Origin: Chryseobacterium aurantiacum
Lineage (GTDB): Bacteria > Bacteroidota > Bacteroidia > Flavobacteriales > Weeksellaceae
NCBI RefSeq assembly: GCF_003020585.1
Contig: NZ_PXUE01000009.1
Span: 16,947 to 80,946 of the forward strand
Direction: 5' to 3'
DNA length: 64,000 bases
Below are positions 1 through 8,959 of the stretch, piece after piece (position 1 is the first letter of the stretch; each line of letters starts with the position of its first letter). The position numbers were made by a program, and so were the translations under genes. The notes under the pieces are model-generated. The model was not told where the DNA came from. It was given only the letters and a program-made list of their open reading frames with translations, and did not search any database.

Positions 1-133
1 AAATACGTAATGTCCCACAACAAACTGGTTACCCAACGAATAGAATATTTGTTTAAAGTAATTTAACATAACGTTCTAATTTAATTAAGAAAATGTTAAA
101 ATTCTCTTAAATAGCCAGCCTGAAAAGTCACGA

Positions 134-141
134 TACCTTTG
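134..141 (+). promoter_or_regulatory. -7 element of the Oar-like receptor gene
   Basis: TACCTTTG matches the Bacteroidota -7 consensus TAnnTTTG and lies 18 bases before the receptor ATG. No clear TTTG -33 element sits at the usual spacing. Confidence 0.6.
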
Positions 142-159
142 CGCATCTAATGCTAATAA

Positions 160-3100
160 ATGAGAAAAGTAAAGATTGTATTGGGGTTGTTGTTTTTAGG
201 ACTTGGAACAATGGCTTATGCACAAACCACACAGGCTTCCATCGTAGGAAAAGTGACAGGGCCGGGAAGTTCGGCTCAGGAAAAAGTGAAAGTTACGATT
301 GTAAATGAATCTACAGGGTTCAGAACAGAGACAGAAACAAACTCAAAGGGAGAGTATATCTTTAAGGAAATCCCCCTTGGAGGCCCTTATACAGTCATTG
401 TAAATGATGATAAAAAAGAAGGATACAGTGTGAACTTCGGAGATCAGGTTACCGTAAACATGAACCTGGGAGGAGAAAAGGAAATAGAAGAGGTCAAAAT
501 TACCGGAAATCTAAAGAACAAAATTGGAAACTTAGGAGCTGCTACAGCTATTTCTGCAAAAAATATTGGGATACTTCCTGTAAACGGACGAAACTTTGCG
601 AGTCTTACGGATCTTTCTCCTTTAAGTGGGAAAAACGGAAGTATTTCAGGTCAGCTTGGATCTTCTACCAATTTTACTATTGATGGAATGACCGCGAAGA
701 ACCCTACTTCTGCGGGAGCTACTACCAGCCGAAGCGGTGCCCCTTTTTCTATTTCAATTGAAGCAGTACGTGAATTTAAGATTACGACCAACCAATATGA
801 TGTTACATTAGGGAGAAGTGGCGGTGGAACAGTAAGTGCCGTTACCAAATCAGGTACCAATAAATTTTCCGGAAGTGCCTGGGAATATTTAAGAACCAAC
901 TGGCTTTCCAGTCCGTACGATATTAGAGGAAATAAGAGAGAGAATGATTTCTCTACTTCTCAGTTTGGATTCACTTTGGGAGGTCCCATCATTAAAAATA
1001 AATTACACTTCTTTGTAGCCTGGGATCACCAGCTGGATTCAAGGCCATTACAGATTGCAGATATCAAATCGCAGGATGATGAGAAAAGATTGAACATTAA
1101 TTCAGGAACTCTTAATAAGTTTTTGGATATTGCAAGATCCAAGTATGGAGTAGGAAATACACCTCAATTTGGAAGCTTTGATAAGGTAAGAAATTCTGAT
1201 GCTGCATTTCTACGTTTAGACTGGCAGATTAATGAGAAGCATTTGTTGACCCTAAGAAATAACTTCACCCACGATCTGAATAAAAACGGGCTTGCTGATA
1301 ATACAAGCATTAACTTCTTTGAATCTTATGGAAATGATAAAAACCTTGATAACAGTTTGTTATTAACGCTAAGGTCAAATCTGAAGCCTAATTTAACCAA
1401 CGAATTAAAAGCTCAATATCTATATACATTTCAGGATAGTTACCAAAATAATGAACTCGGAAAGCCTGTTCCAAGAGCAATTGTAGAAAATATTTCCACT
1501 CCCGGCCTAGGAGCTACCAATATTCAGTTTGGAGGGCATCGTTTTGCGCAGGAAAGCTTTAAAAACAATGTATTTCAGATTGTAGATAACCTTTACTACA
1601 ATACAGATAAGGTTAAATATACTTTCGGGGCTGATTTGATGTACACTTCATCCAAATCAATATACGGAAGTGAAGTGAATGGAAGATTCCACTTCAGAGA
1701 AAATATTACAACCAATCCGGGTAATAACCTTTATAATTTTGAAAACCTCATTCCTTATAGATTCTATAGAGAGGTTCCTTTAATGGATGATATCTCTGTA
1801 AGATCCAGTATCTGGAACATCGGGCTGTATGGGCAATTCCAGACAAAGATTGCAAAAGGCCTTGATTTGATGGCGGGGATAAGATTGGATTACGGAGGAT
1901 ACCCGAAAGCCGAGTTCAATCAGAAGTTGTTTGATGAAATGGGAATCCGAACAGATAATAAAATCAAATCATTTGTTATCCAGCCTAGATTCCAGTTTGA
2001 TTGGAATATCAATGAAGATAATAAGGACTTCATTAAGTTTGGAGCCGGGATATTCTCTTCGGATATCAACAATTATATGATCATCAACAATCTTGTATTT
2101 GATGGAAAACATTTGGCAACCGTAGATGTAGATCCGGCAGTTGCAGGTCTTATTCCTGATTTCTTTGGCTACAGAGATAATTATAATACGGTGCCTACAC
2201 TTCCTAAGGATCAAATGCCAACAATTAACTATACAGGAAAAGATGCTAAAATCCCGATTGTTTATAAGGCTAATATTTCTTATACCCACTTCTTTAATGA
2301 AAGATTCCGGGCAGGAGTTGCCGGTTATATGGCATTAGGAAGAAATAACTACTATTATTACGACAGAAATATGGTATCCAACCCTTTCTTTACCCTGGAT
2401 AATGAGGGAGGAAGAGGTGTATATGTTCCAATTTCGACAATAAAAGGAACAAAATTGGACTGGAAAGAAGGAAGAATTAATAACAATTTCGGAAGAGTAC
2501 TGGAATTGGTAAGTGATGGTAAGGTAAATCAGTTCTCTTTCGTATTAGATACAAGTTACCGTTATTGGAAAGACGGAGAGATCACAGCAAGTTATACATG
2601 GTCAGACATCAAGGATAATACTTCCTATAACGGAAACGTAGCCAATTCTGCAACATTATCAACCCTTATTCAGAGTGATCCTAGAGATTTAAGAATGACT
2701 TATTCTGACAATCAGTTCCGTAATAAAGTAGTTATCTATGGAAATTCACCTACTATTGCAGGATTTACATTGGGTCTTAGGTATTCAGGAATTGGAGGAA
2801 CACGTTTCTCTATGACCTCAGGAGGAAACATTAACGGAGACTTTGTAGACACCAATGATCTAGCCTATATCTTCCCCAATATCGCAGAATCCATCGTGAA
2901 TGATCCTCAGGTAGGGCAGGCATTGAAAGATTATGTGAATGAATACAACGGTAAAATAGCAGAACGTAATGGAGGAAAGAATGGATTCTATGGAGTTTGG
3001 GACGTACGTGTAGCCAAGAAAATTAAATTTGACAAAATTGGAGCCTTTGAGCTTTCTGTAGATATCTTCAACGTAGCGAACCTGCTTAATAAAGAATGGG

Positions 3101-3261
3101 GAGTCAACGAGTCATATGGAAACACTTCCATGTACAGAATCAAAAGCTTCAACCAGACAACCAGACAGTTTGAGTATGAAAAGAATATCAGTGGAAGCGG
3201 TTTGGCGCCACTGTCAGGAAATCCATATCAGATTCAGATTGGAGCAAAGTATAGTTTTTAA
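160..3261 (+). CDS. Oar-like TonB-dependent outer membrane receptor
   Basis: A 1033-residue outer membrane receptor. Residues 1-22 form a signal peptide ending AYAQ. Residues about 24-115 form a carboxypeptidase-regulatory-like (Ig-fold) domain, typical of Oar-type and SusC-type receptors. A plug domain follows (about 120-240, with NGRNF and TIDGMT motifs), then a long barrel ending in the aromatic YSF. The layout resembles Myxococcus Oar and flavobacterial Oar-like receptors more than SusC, and no SusD is adjacent. The substrate cannot be told from sequence. A -7 promoter element lies 18 bases upstream and a terminator follows, so it is probably a single-gene transcript. Next to it is a secreted phosphodiesterase gene. 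Confidence 0.85.
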   Translation: MRKVKIVLGLLFLGLGTMAYAQTTQASIVGKVTGPGSSAQEKVKVTIVNESTGFRTETETNSKGEYIFKEIPLGGPYTVIVNDDKKEGYSVNFGDQVTVNMNLGGEKEIEEVKITGNLKNKIGNLGAATAISAKNIGILPVNGRNFASLTDLSPLSGKNGSISGQLGSSTNFTIDGMTAKNPTSAGATTSRSGAPFSISIEAVREFKITTNQYDVTLGRSGGGTVSAVTKSGTNKFSGSAWEYLRTNWLSSPYDIRGNKRENDFSTSQFGFTLGGPIIKNKLHFFVAWDHQLDSRPLQIADIKSQDDEKRLNINSGTLNKFLDIARSKYGVGNTPQFGSFDKVRNSDAAFLRLDWQINEKHLLTLRNNFTHDLNKNGLADNTSINFFESYGNDKNLDNSLLLTLRSNLKPNLTNELKAQYLYTFQDSYQNNELGKPVPRAIVENISTPGLGATNIQFGGHRFAQESFKNNVFQIVDNLYYNTDKVKYTFGADLMYTSSKSIYGSEVNGRFHFRENITTNPGNNLYNFENLIPYRFYREVPLMDDISVRSSIWNIGLYGQFQTKIAKGLDLMAGIRLDYGGYPKAEFNQKLFDEMGIRTDNKIKSFVIQPRFQFDWNINEDNKDFIKFGAGIFSSDINNYMIINNLVFDGKHLATVDVDPAVAGLIPDFFGYRDNYNTVPTLPKDQMPTINYTGKDAKIPIVYKANISYTHFFNERFRAGVAGYMALGRNNYYYYDRNMVSNPFFTLDNEGGRGVYVPISTIKGTKLDWKEGRINNNFGRVLELVSDGKVNQFSFVLDTSYRYWKDGEITASYTWSDIKDNTSYNGNVANSATLSTLIQSDPRDLRMTYSDNQFRNKVVIYGNSPTIAGFTLGLRYSGIGGTRFSMTSGGNINGDFVDTNDLAYIFPNIAESIVNDPQVGQALKDYVNEYNGKIAERNGGKNGFYGVWDVRVAKKIKFDKIGAFELSVDIFNVANLLNKEWGVNESYGNTSMYRIKSFNQTTRQFEYEKNISGSGLAPLSGNPYQIQIGAKYSF

Positions 3262-3275
3262 ACAGTAATCATTTT

Positions 3276-3320
3276 TTAAACCACAGAAGACTTAAAAGGC
3301 TGTCTTTTGTGGTTTATATT
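3276..3320 (+). terminator. Terminator after the Oar-like receptor
   Basis: The arms AAACCACA (3278-3285) and TGTGGTTT (3308-3315) pair, with a further AAGAC/GTCTT inner stem. An AT-rich tail follows. The arms overlap the farthest-upstream TTG of the next reading frame, which argues for the downstream ATG as its true start. Confidence 0.6.
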
Positions 3321-3393
3321 TCTCAATAAGTCTCATATTAACTACCTTTATCAAAAGTTTCGGGACTTTGTTTTTAATTATCTAAATTATATT

Positions 3394-4140
3394 ATGAAAA
3401 ATTTTATCTTAGGGTTAGCAGTTTTAAGTACAGTTTTGATGAAAGCACAAACTCAGATTATCGCACATAGAGGATATTTTCAGGCTCAGCCTCCTACAAC
3501 GGAAAATTCTATTACATCATTGGAGAATGCTCAGAAATTAAAGGTTTACGGATCTGAATTTGATGTGAGAATGACCAAAGATGGAGTATTGGTTATTAAC
3601 CACGACGAACACCACGGTAAAATGGAAATTTCTGAAGCCTCATTCAAAGAACTGGAAGCATTGAAATTATCCAACGGCGAAAAGTTTCCTACCTTAAAGG
3701 ATTATTTAAAGCAGGGAAAAAAAGATCCGTCTGTAAAGCTTATTGTTGAGATTAAGCCAGCCAAAACTCCTGAAATTGAAAATGAGATTACTCAAAAGAC
3801 CATTAAAATGATCAAGGACATGAAACTGGATTCTCAAAGTGAATTCATTTCCTTCAGCCTAAATATCTGCAAAGAGATTAAAAAACTAGCTCCGGCCTTT
3901 AAAGTTCAATACCTGAACGGAGAATTGTCACCGGAACAAATCAAAAAAGAAGGACTTGACGGAATGGATTATCACTACAGTGTTTTCCAGAAAAATCCAA
4001 CCTGGATCGCAGAAGCGAAAACATTAGGTCTTATCACCAATTCGTGGACCGTAAATGATGTTTCAGTATACGACGAATTGAAAAAGCAGGGAATAGGGTT
4101 TGTAACAACCAATATTCCTGAACAGCTGAAAGGAAAATAA
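3394..4140 (+). CDS. Secreted glycerophosphodiester phosphodiesterase
   Basis: Predicted to split glycerophosphodiesters into glycerol-3-phosphate and an alcohol outside the cytoplasm. The ATG at 3394 gives a 248-residue protein with a signal peptide ending near MKAQ (residue 19). The open frame extends up to 3307, but that segment overlaps the preceding terminator and would bury the signal peptide. GDPD-family residues are visible: His25-Arg26 (AHRG), TENS near 36-39, Glu55 and Asp57 (EFDVRMTKDG), and His70 (NHD). The C-terminal part keeps the TIM-barrel pattern (NSWTVND). It sits between an Oar-like receptor and a SusC/SusD pair. Confidence 0.88.
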   Translation: MKNFILGLAVLSTVLMKAQTQIIAHRGYFQAQPPTTENSITSLENAQKLKVYGSEFDVRMTKDGVLVINHDEHHGKMEISEASFKELEALKLSNGEKFPTLKDYLKQGKKDPSVKLIVEIKPAKTPEIENEITQKTIKMIKDMKLDSQSEFISFSLNICKEIKKLAPAFKVQYLNGELSPEQIKKEGLDGMDYHYSVFQKNPTWIAEAKTLGLITNSWTVNDVSVYDELKKQGIGFVTTNIPEQLKGK

Positions 4141-4164
4141 TATTTTTAACAATCAATAAATTCC

Positions 4165-4200
4165 ACAGTCTGCCTCCGCAAAGGGGCAGACTGTTGTTTT
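4165..4200 (+). terminator. Terminator after the phosphodiesterase gene
   Basis: ACAGTCTGCC (4165-4174) pairs perfectly with GGCAGACTGT (4185-4194) around a 10-base loop, and a T-rich tail (TGTTTTT) follows. Confidence 0.8.
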
Positions 4201-4476
4201 TACCTTAGAATCACCCTTTTTAACTATTAGAATACATTATTGAAAAATTAAACTAATTTAAAATATTGATTATGAGCTATTTGTGGTTTATTATCCCAAG
4301 AGAAGACAATAAATATACATTAATATAGCCAGGAAATGGCATTAAGAATTATTAATTACTTAAATAGCTTTAAATCAGTGTTTTAATTCATTTTGTTAAG
4401 AAAAAATTAATATAGTATTCAATAAATCTTTAATAAATGTTAAAATAGTGTTAAAATCCTACTGATAATGTCGTTC

Positions 4477-4484
4477 TAATTTTG
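4477..4484 (+). promoter_or_regulatory. -7 element of the susC-like operon
   Basis: TAATTTTG matches TAnnTTTG and lies 16 bases before the ATG. A TTTG -33 element is not evident, as for the receptor gene at 160. Both receptor promoters carry GTTAAAAT upstream, but at different distances. Confidence 0.55.
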
Positions 4485-4500
4485 CGCAAACAAAAAGGAT

Positions 4501-7473
4501 ATGCGTAAAGAGACACAAAAACTGTTGGTTTTGTCGTTGTTAGGATTCATCAGCGTCAATCTGATGGCTCAGCAGAAAGCTAAAAAAGACACAATCAAGG
4601 GAATTGATGAAGTAGTGGTGACTGCTTTGGGAATCAAAAGGCACGACAAGTCTTTAGGGTACTCAACCCAAACTGTTAAATCTGAGGAAATCTTAAAAAC
4701 CCAGAATAACAACTGGGCACAGGCTTTAGAGGGTAAGGTAGCAGGATTAAAAGTTCAGACTGCAGGAGCGGGACCTCTTGGTACAACCCGTATCACGCTT
4801 CGTGGAGACATTTCCATGAATATGGGAAATAATGATGCTTTGATTGTTGTTGATGGCGTTCCTTTAAGTGGAAAAAAGACCGGAACAGGAACTGCGGCCT
4901 ATGGTGCGGGCTCAGGAGGTGATCTACCCATAGATTACGGTGACAGTTTCAATAGTATCAACCCAGACGATATTGAATCAATCTCTATCCTGAAAGGGCC
5001 CACCGCTTCAGCATTATACGGCTCCAGAGGTTCCAGAGGAGCCATTATGATTACCACAAAATCTGGAAAAAGTAAAAAAGGAAAAGTTCAGATTACCTTT
5101 AATTCCTATTCAAGTTATGATAGCGTTCTGAAATGGCCGGATTATCAATATGAATACGGGCAGGGAACTCAACAGAAAGATAAAAACGGAAACTATTATT
5201 ATTCTTATGGACTTTCTGTGGATGGGATCAATACCGGATCTACCAGTAGTGCATTCGGGCCAAAATTTGCAGGCCAGTATTACTTTCAATATGACCCAAC
5301 CATAGAGGGACAAAGCTTGGAAAGAAAACTTTGGAGACCTTATACCAATAATATAAAAGACTTTTGGCAGGTTGGTTCTAATTATTCAAATAGCTTGTCA
5401 ATAGAACATTCTAATGAAACTACAGCGTTCAGAACATCTCTTTCCTATTTAAAGAATGAATGGATGATGCCCAATACAGGCTTCAACAGATTGAATGCAG
5501 CCCTGTCCTTAGATCATAAGCTAAGCAACAGACTGAAGATCGGAACCAAGATCAATTTTAGCCAGACAAAAAGTGATAATCTTCCGGCAACAGGTTATAA
5601 CAACCAGTCGATCTCTTACTTTATGATTTTTCAAAATCCTAACGTAGATCTTGCGTGGTACAAACCCATCTGGAGAAAAGGACAGGAGCAGATAGAACAG
5701 GTTCATCCTTTCAGCTCCTATATTGATAATCCTTACCTGATTGCATATGAAAACCTGAACGGAACCAATAAGAAAACAATTACAGGAAATATTAATATTA
5801 ATTATCAACTGGCAAAAAACGTTGATGTAACCTATAAAACCGGAGTAGAGTGGAATAATGAACTTCGTACGCAGAGAAGACCATGGAGTTCTGCCAACTA
5901 TCTGAAAGGTTTTTACAGAGAACAGTACATCAGATACCTGGATCTGAATAATGATATTTTATTCACCTATAAAAATAAATTTGGAAACTTTGGAGTAAAT
6001 GCTTCTGCCGGAGGTAATATCAGGTACCATGAATACACGATGAATGACTACAGAGCCAATGGATTAAATAAAGTCGGCCTTTATCAGCTTTCTAATGCTA
6101 CCTCTCTTGAAACTAAGCTTCCAAAGCCTAATGATAATCAGGTGAACAGTATGTACGCATTGGCCAACTTCAGCTATAAGGATATGGTGTTTTTAGATGT
6201 AACAGCCAGAAATGACTGGAGCAGTACGCTTCCTGCTCATAACAGGTCTTACTTCTATCCATCATTATCCTCATCTTTTGTATTATCAGATATCTTTAAA
6301 ATAAAATCTGATAACCTGAATTTTTGGAAACTAAGATTATCATGGTCAAAAGTTGGAAACGATACCTACAACTATATGCTTGAAAAGTACTACGAAAACA
6401 GTGCATTTACAGGGTCTGTAGAATCTCCGCTATTATATCCGAATCCGAATCTTAAACCAGAAATGATTACCAACATAGAAGGAGGTATGGATTTTACAGT
6501 GCTGAAAAATAGATTGACTTTCAACTTCACAGCTTATCAAAACAACTCTAAAGACCAGTCAATTGTAATTCCTATGCTGTATGAAACAGGGTACAACAAA
6601 AGAATTATCAATTCCGGAGAACTAAGAAACAGAGGAATTGAAATGACATTAAATGCCTATCCGATTAAGAATAAAAACTTTTCATGGAACGTAAATGCCA
6701 ACTGGTCTATGAACAGGAATAAGATTCTTTCACTTCCGGAAGAGTATCAGGGAAAACCTTATACCATGGGAAGCGTAGGAAGTGTTGTTTACTATAATGC
6801 CGTTGTAGGCGGATCCTTGGGAGATATTTATGGTTACGGATTACTATATTCTCCGGATGGACAGGTGATCTATGATACCGATGGGTTAACAGCCAAGCCA
6901 ACCGAAGTAAGAAAAATTGGAAATGCCTATCCAAAGTGGAGAGCAGGTCTTCAGAATGAATTCAAATATAAAAATATTACCATCAGTTTCTCATTTGATG
7001 GTCAGTACAAAGGGATGGCCTATTCGCAGTCCCATCACAAAATGTCTGAACAAGGAAAACTTACCCATACCCTTGCCGGAAGAGATAATCCCGGAGGCTT
7101 AATTGTAGGGCAGGGAGTAATCCAGAACCCCGACGGAAGCTTCTCGCCAAATACAAAAGGAATTCCTGTTTCTGCCTATTATGGTGACTATTACAGAAGA
7201 GCGAATGTGGAAACAAACTCATTTGATACCTCATTCATTAAGCTGAGGGATGCAAGAATCTCTTACTCGTTCCCAAAATCTGTAGTTGAACCTTTAAAAG
7301 TTACAGATATCAGCCTTGCCTTATTCGGAAGAAACCTTTGGATGTGGACGAAGTTTCCATTATTTGACCCTGAAGCTGCTACACTAGATGATTCTAGCAT
7401 CACACCGGGAGTGGAAATGGGGCAGCTACCTCAGGCAAGAACCGTCGGAATTCAGTTAAACGTTAAATTTTAA
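4501..7473 (+). CDS. SusC/RagA-family TonB-linked outer membrane transporter
   Basis: The barrel subunit of a SusCD-type uptake complex, 990 residues. The signal peptide ends at LMAQ (about 24). The mature protein goes almost directly into DEVVVTALG, a TonB-box/plug start, so the N-terminal carboxypeptidase-like domain found in many SusC proteins is missing. The plug contains the SusC signature LKGPTASALYGSRGSRGA near 162-180. The barrel ends in VKF. The SusD partner starts 11 bases downstream, and a secreted phosphoesterase follows, suggesting one three-gene operon. The imported substrate is not known; the neighbours suggest phosphorylated molecules. Confidence 0.92.
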   Translation: MRKETQKLLVLSLLGFISVNLMAQQKAKKDTIKGIDEVVVTALGIKRHDKSLGYSTQTVKSEEILKTQNNNWAQALEGKVAGLKVQTAGAGPLGTTRITLRGDISMNMGNNDALIVVDGVPLSGKKTGTGTAAYGAGSGGDLPIDYGDSFNSINPDDIESISILKGPTASALYGSRGSRGAIMITTKSGKSKKGKVQITFNSYSSYDSVLKWPDYQYEYGQGTQQKDKNGNYYYSYGLSVDGINTGSTSSAFGPKFAGQYYFQYDPTIEGQSLERKLWRPYTNNIKDFWQVGSNYSNSLSIEHSNETTAFRTSLSYLKNEWMMPNTGFNRLNAALSLDHKLSNRLKIGTKINFSQTKSDNLPATGYNNQSISYFMIFQNPNVDLAWYKPIWRKGQEQIEQVHPFSSYIDNPYLIAYENLNGTNKKTITGNININYQLAKNVDVTYKTGVEWNNELRTQRRPWSSANYLKGFYREQYIRYLDLNNDILFTYKNKFGNFGVNASAGGNIRYHEYTMNDYRANGLNKVGLYQLSNATSLETKLPKPNDNQVNSMYALANFSYKDMVFLDVTARNDWSSTLPAHNRSYFYPSLSSSFVLSDIFKIKSDNLNFWKLRLSWSKVGNDTYNYMLEKYYENSAFTGSVESPLLYPNPNLKPEMITNIEGGMDFTVLKNRLTFNFTAYQNNSKDQSIVIPMLYETGYNKRIINSGELRNRGIEMTLNAYPIKNKNFSWNVNANWSMNRNKILSLPEEYQGKPYTMGSVGSVVYYNAVVGGSLGDIYGYGLLYSPDGQVIYDTDGLTAKPTEVRKIGNAYPKWRAGLQNEFKYKNITISFSFDGQYKGMAYSQSHHKMSEQGKLTHTLAGRDNPGGLIVGQGVIQNPDGSFSPNTKGIPVSAYYGDYYRRANVETNSFDTSFIKLRDARISYSFPKSVVEPLKVTDISLALFGRNLWMWTKFPLFDPEAATLDDSSITPGVEMGQLPQARTVGIQLNVKF

Positions 7474-7484
7474 AATCAGAAGAA

Positions 7485-8933
7485 ATGAAAAAATTAATCT
7501 ACATATGCTCATTCATGGTCCTTGCGGGCAGTACCGTTTCATGTGACAGGAGCCTTGATGAAATCAATAAAGATACCAGTAGAATTAATGAACCTGTTGC
7601 CAGTTCTTTACTGGTTCCCATCCAGTACAATATGGCTGCAGTAGGATATAACAGAGCCAATGATTTTACCTTCGATATTATGCAGGTTTCTCTGGATTTT
7701 CCTAATGAAGGAAACTCACTGAGTCGTTATTACATCACAGAAAACACAGGAAATGGCTTTTGGAATAACTCTTACAGATGGCTAAAGCAGGTAGATGATC
7801 TTAGAAAAGCTGCAGCCGCTGAGGGAGATAAAAACTATCAGGCCATCTCAATGGTGATGAACGCATGGATTTACTCCAACCTTACAGATACCTACGGAGA
7901 TGTTCCGTTTTCTGAAGCATCACAATTAGACGGAAATATTACTCAACCAAAATTTGACAGGCAAAAGGATATTTATATAAAGCTATTGGATGACTTAAAA
8001 ACGGCAAATTCTCTTTTTATAACCAATAAAATGCTTTCCGGAGGAGATTTATTCTACAAAGCAGATACGGATGCCAATGGAATTATCAACTGGAAGAAGT
8101 TTTGTAACTCACTTTCTTTAAGACTTTTGACAAGGATTTTGAACAGAGATGGAGAAGTGAACATTAAAGAAAGAATTCAGGAAATCACGAATAATCCAAC
8201 AATATTTCCCATTTTCCAAAGTAATACAGATGCTGTAAAAGTAGATATTTCAGGAATTTATCCATTAATGCCTCCTATTGCAAGATACCAGGATTTTACA
8301 ACGGGTAGAGCCGCTTCAGAATTCTTTGTAGAGAGCATGAAAGCTAATAATGATCCACGTATTCCCATGTTTTTCACTCAGGCAAAAGATCCTAAAGGAA
8401 ATAATATTGGATATCTGGGAGCACCGTCAGGATATCCATTCGGAACCGTATTTACCAATCAGCCGTCAAACCTTAACCAGAATTTAGCTAAAGCACCATT
8501 GAAAATTTTTGTGTATCCCTATGCTGAACTTCAGTTTACACTGGCAGAACTGGCATTGAAAGGAATCATTTCCGGAAGTGCAAAGACCTATTATGAAAAT
8601 GGAGTGAAAAGCTCTATAGAACAATGGGGATCAGTAGTTCCTGCCAATTATTTTGATAATCCGAATGTAGCCTTCGGAACAGGAAGTATGAAAAAAATTA
8701 TGCATCAGAAATACCTGTCACTCTTCTTTGTAGATCAGCAGCAATGGTTTGAGAAAAGAAGAACAGGCTTCCCGGAACTTCCCAATAACGGCGGACTTTT
8801 AAACGATGGAAACCTTCCTCAAAGATTAATGTATCCACCTAATTCAAGAGTTTTAAATATGGAAAACTATCTGGCGGCAGTTCAGCAGATGGGTGGGGAC
8901 AATATCAACGTGAAAATGTGGTGGAATAAATAA
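7485..8933 (+). CDS. SusD/RagB-family surface lipoprotein
   Basis: The ligand-binding lid of the SusCD complex, 482 residues. The signal sequence ends in a lipobox with Cys20 (GSTVSC), so it should be a lipoprotein exported to the cell surface. The pattern DRSLDEINKDTSR after the lipobox and the helical repeats (NAWIYSNLTDTYGDVPFSEA, TLAELALKG) are typical of the SusD-like group that partners SusC. The gene lies 11 bases after the susC-like stop, as expected for co-translated partners. The C-terminus INVKMWWNK is also typical of the family. Confidence 0.9.
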   Translation: MKKLIYICSFMVLAGSTVSCDRSLDEINKDTSRINEPVASSLLVPIQYNMAAVGYNRANDFTFDIMQVSLDFPNEGNSLSRYYITENTGNGFWNNSYRWLKQVDDLRKAAAAEGDKNYQAISMVMNAWIYSNLTDTYGDVPFSEASQLDGNITQPKFDRQKDIYIKLLDDLKTANSLFITNKMLSGGDLFYKADTDANGIINWKKFCNSLSLRLLTRILNRDGEVNIKERIQEITNNPTIFPIFQSNTDAVKVDISGIYPLMPPIARYQDFTTGRAASEFFVESMKANNDPRIPMFFTQAKDPKGNNIGYLGAPSGYPFGTVFTNQPSNLNQNLAKAPLKIFVYPYAELQFTLAELALKGIISGSAKTYYENGVKSSIEQWGSVVPANYFDNPNVAFGTGSMKKIMHQKYLSLFFVDQQQWFEKRRTGFPELPNNGGLLNDGNLPQRLMYPPNSRVLNMENYLAAVQQMGGDNINVKMWWNK

Positions 8934-8959
8934 ACGTAATAAGTAAAAAAGAAATAAAA

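Larger units (their letters stand above)
4141..4500 (+). other. Intergenic stretch before susC-like gene
   Basis: This stretch is very AT-rich. It begins with a terminator (about 4165-4200) and ends with a -7 promoter element (TAATTTTG, 4477-4484). I see no credible reading frame or RNA gene between them. Confidence 0.5.

Noticed and set aside
3307..3393. N-terminal extension of the glycerophosphodiesterase
   Set aside because: It overlaps the preceding terminator and would bury the signal peptide.
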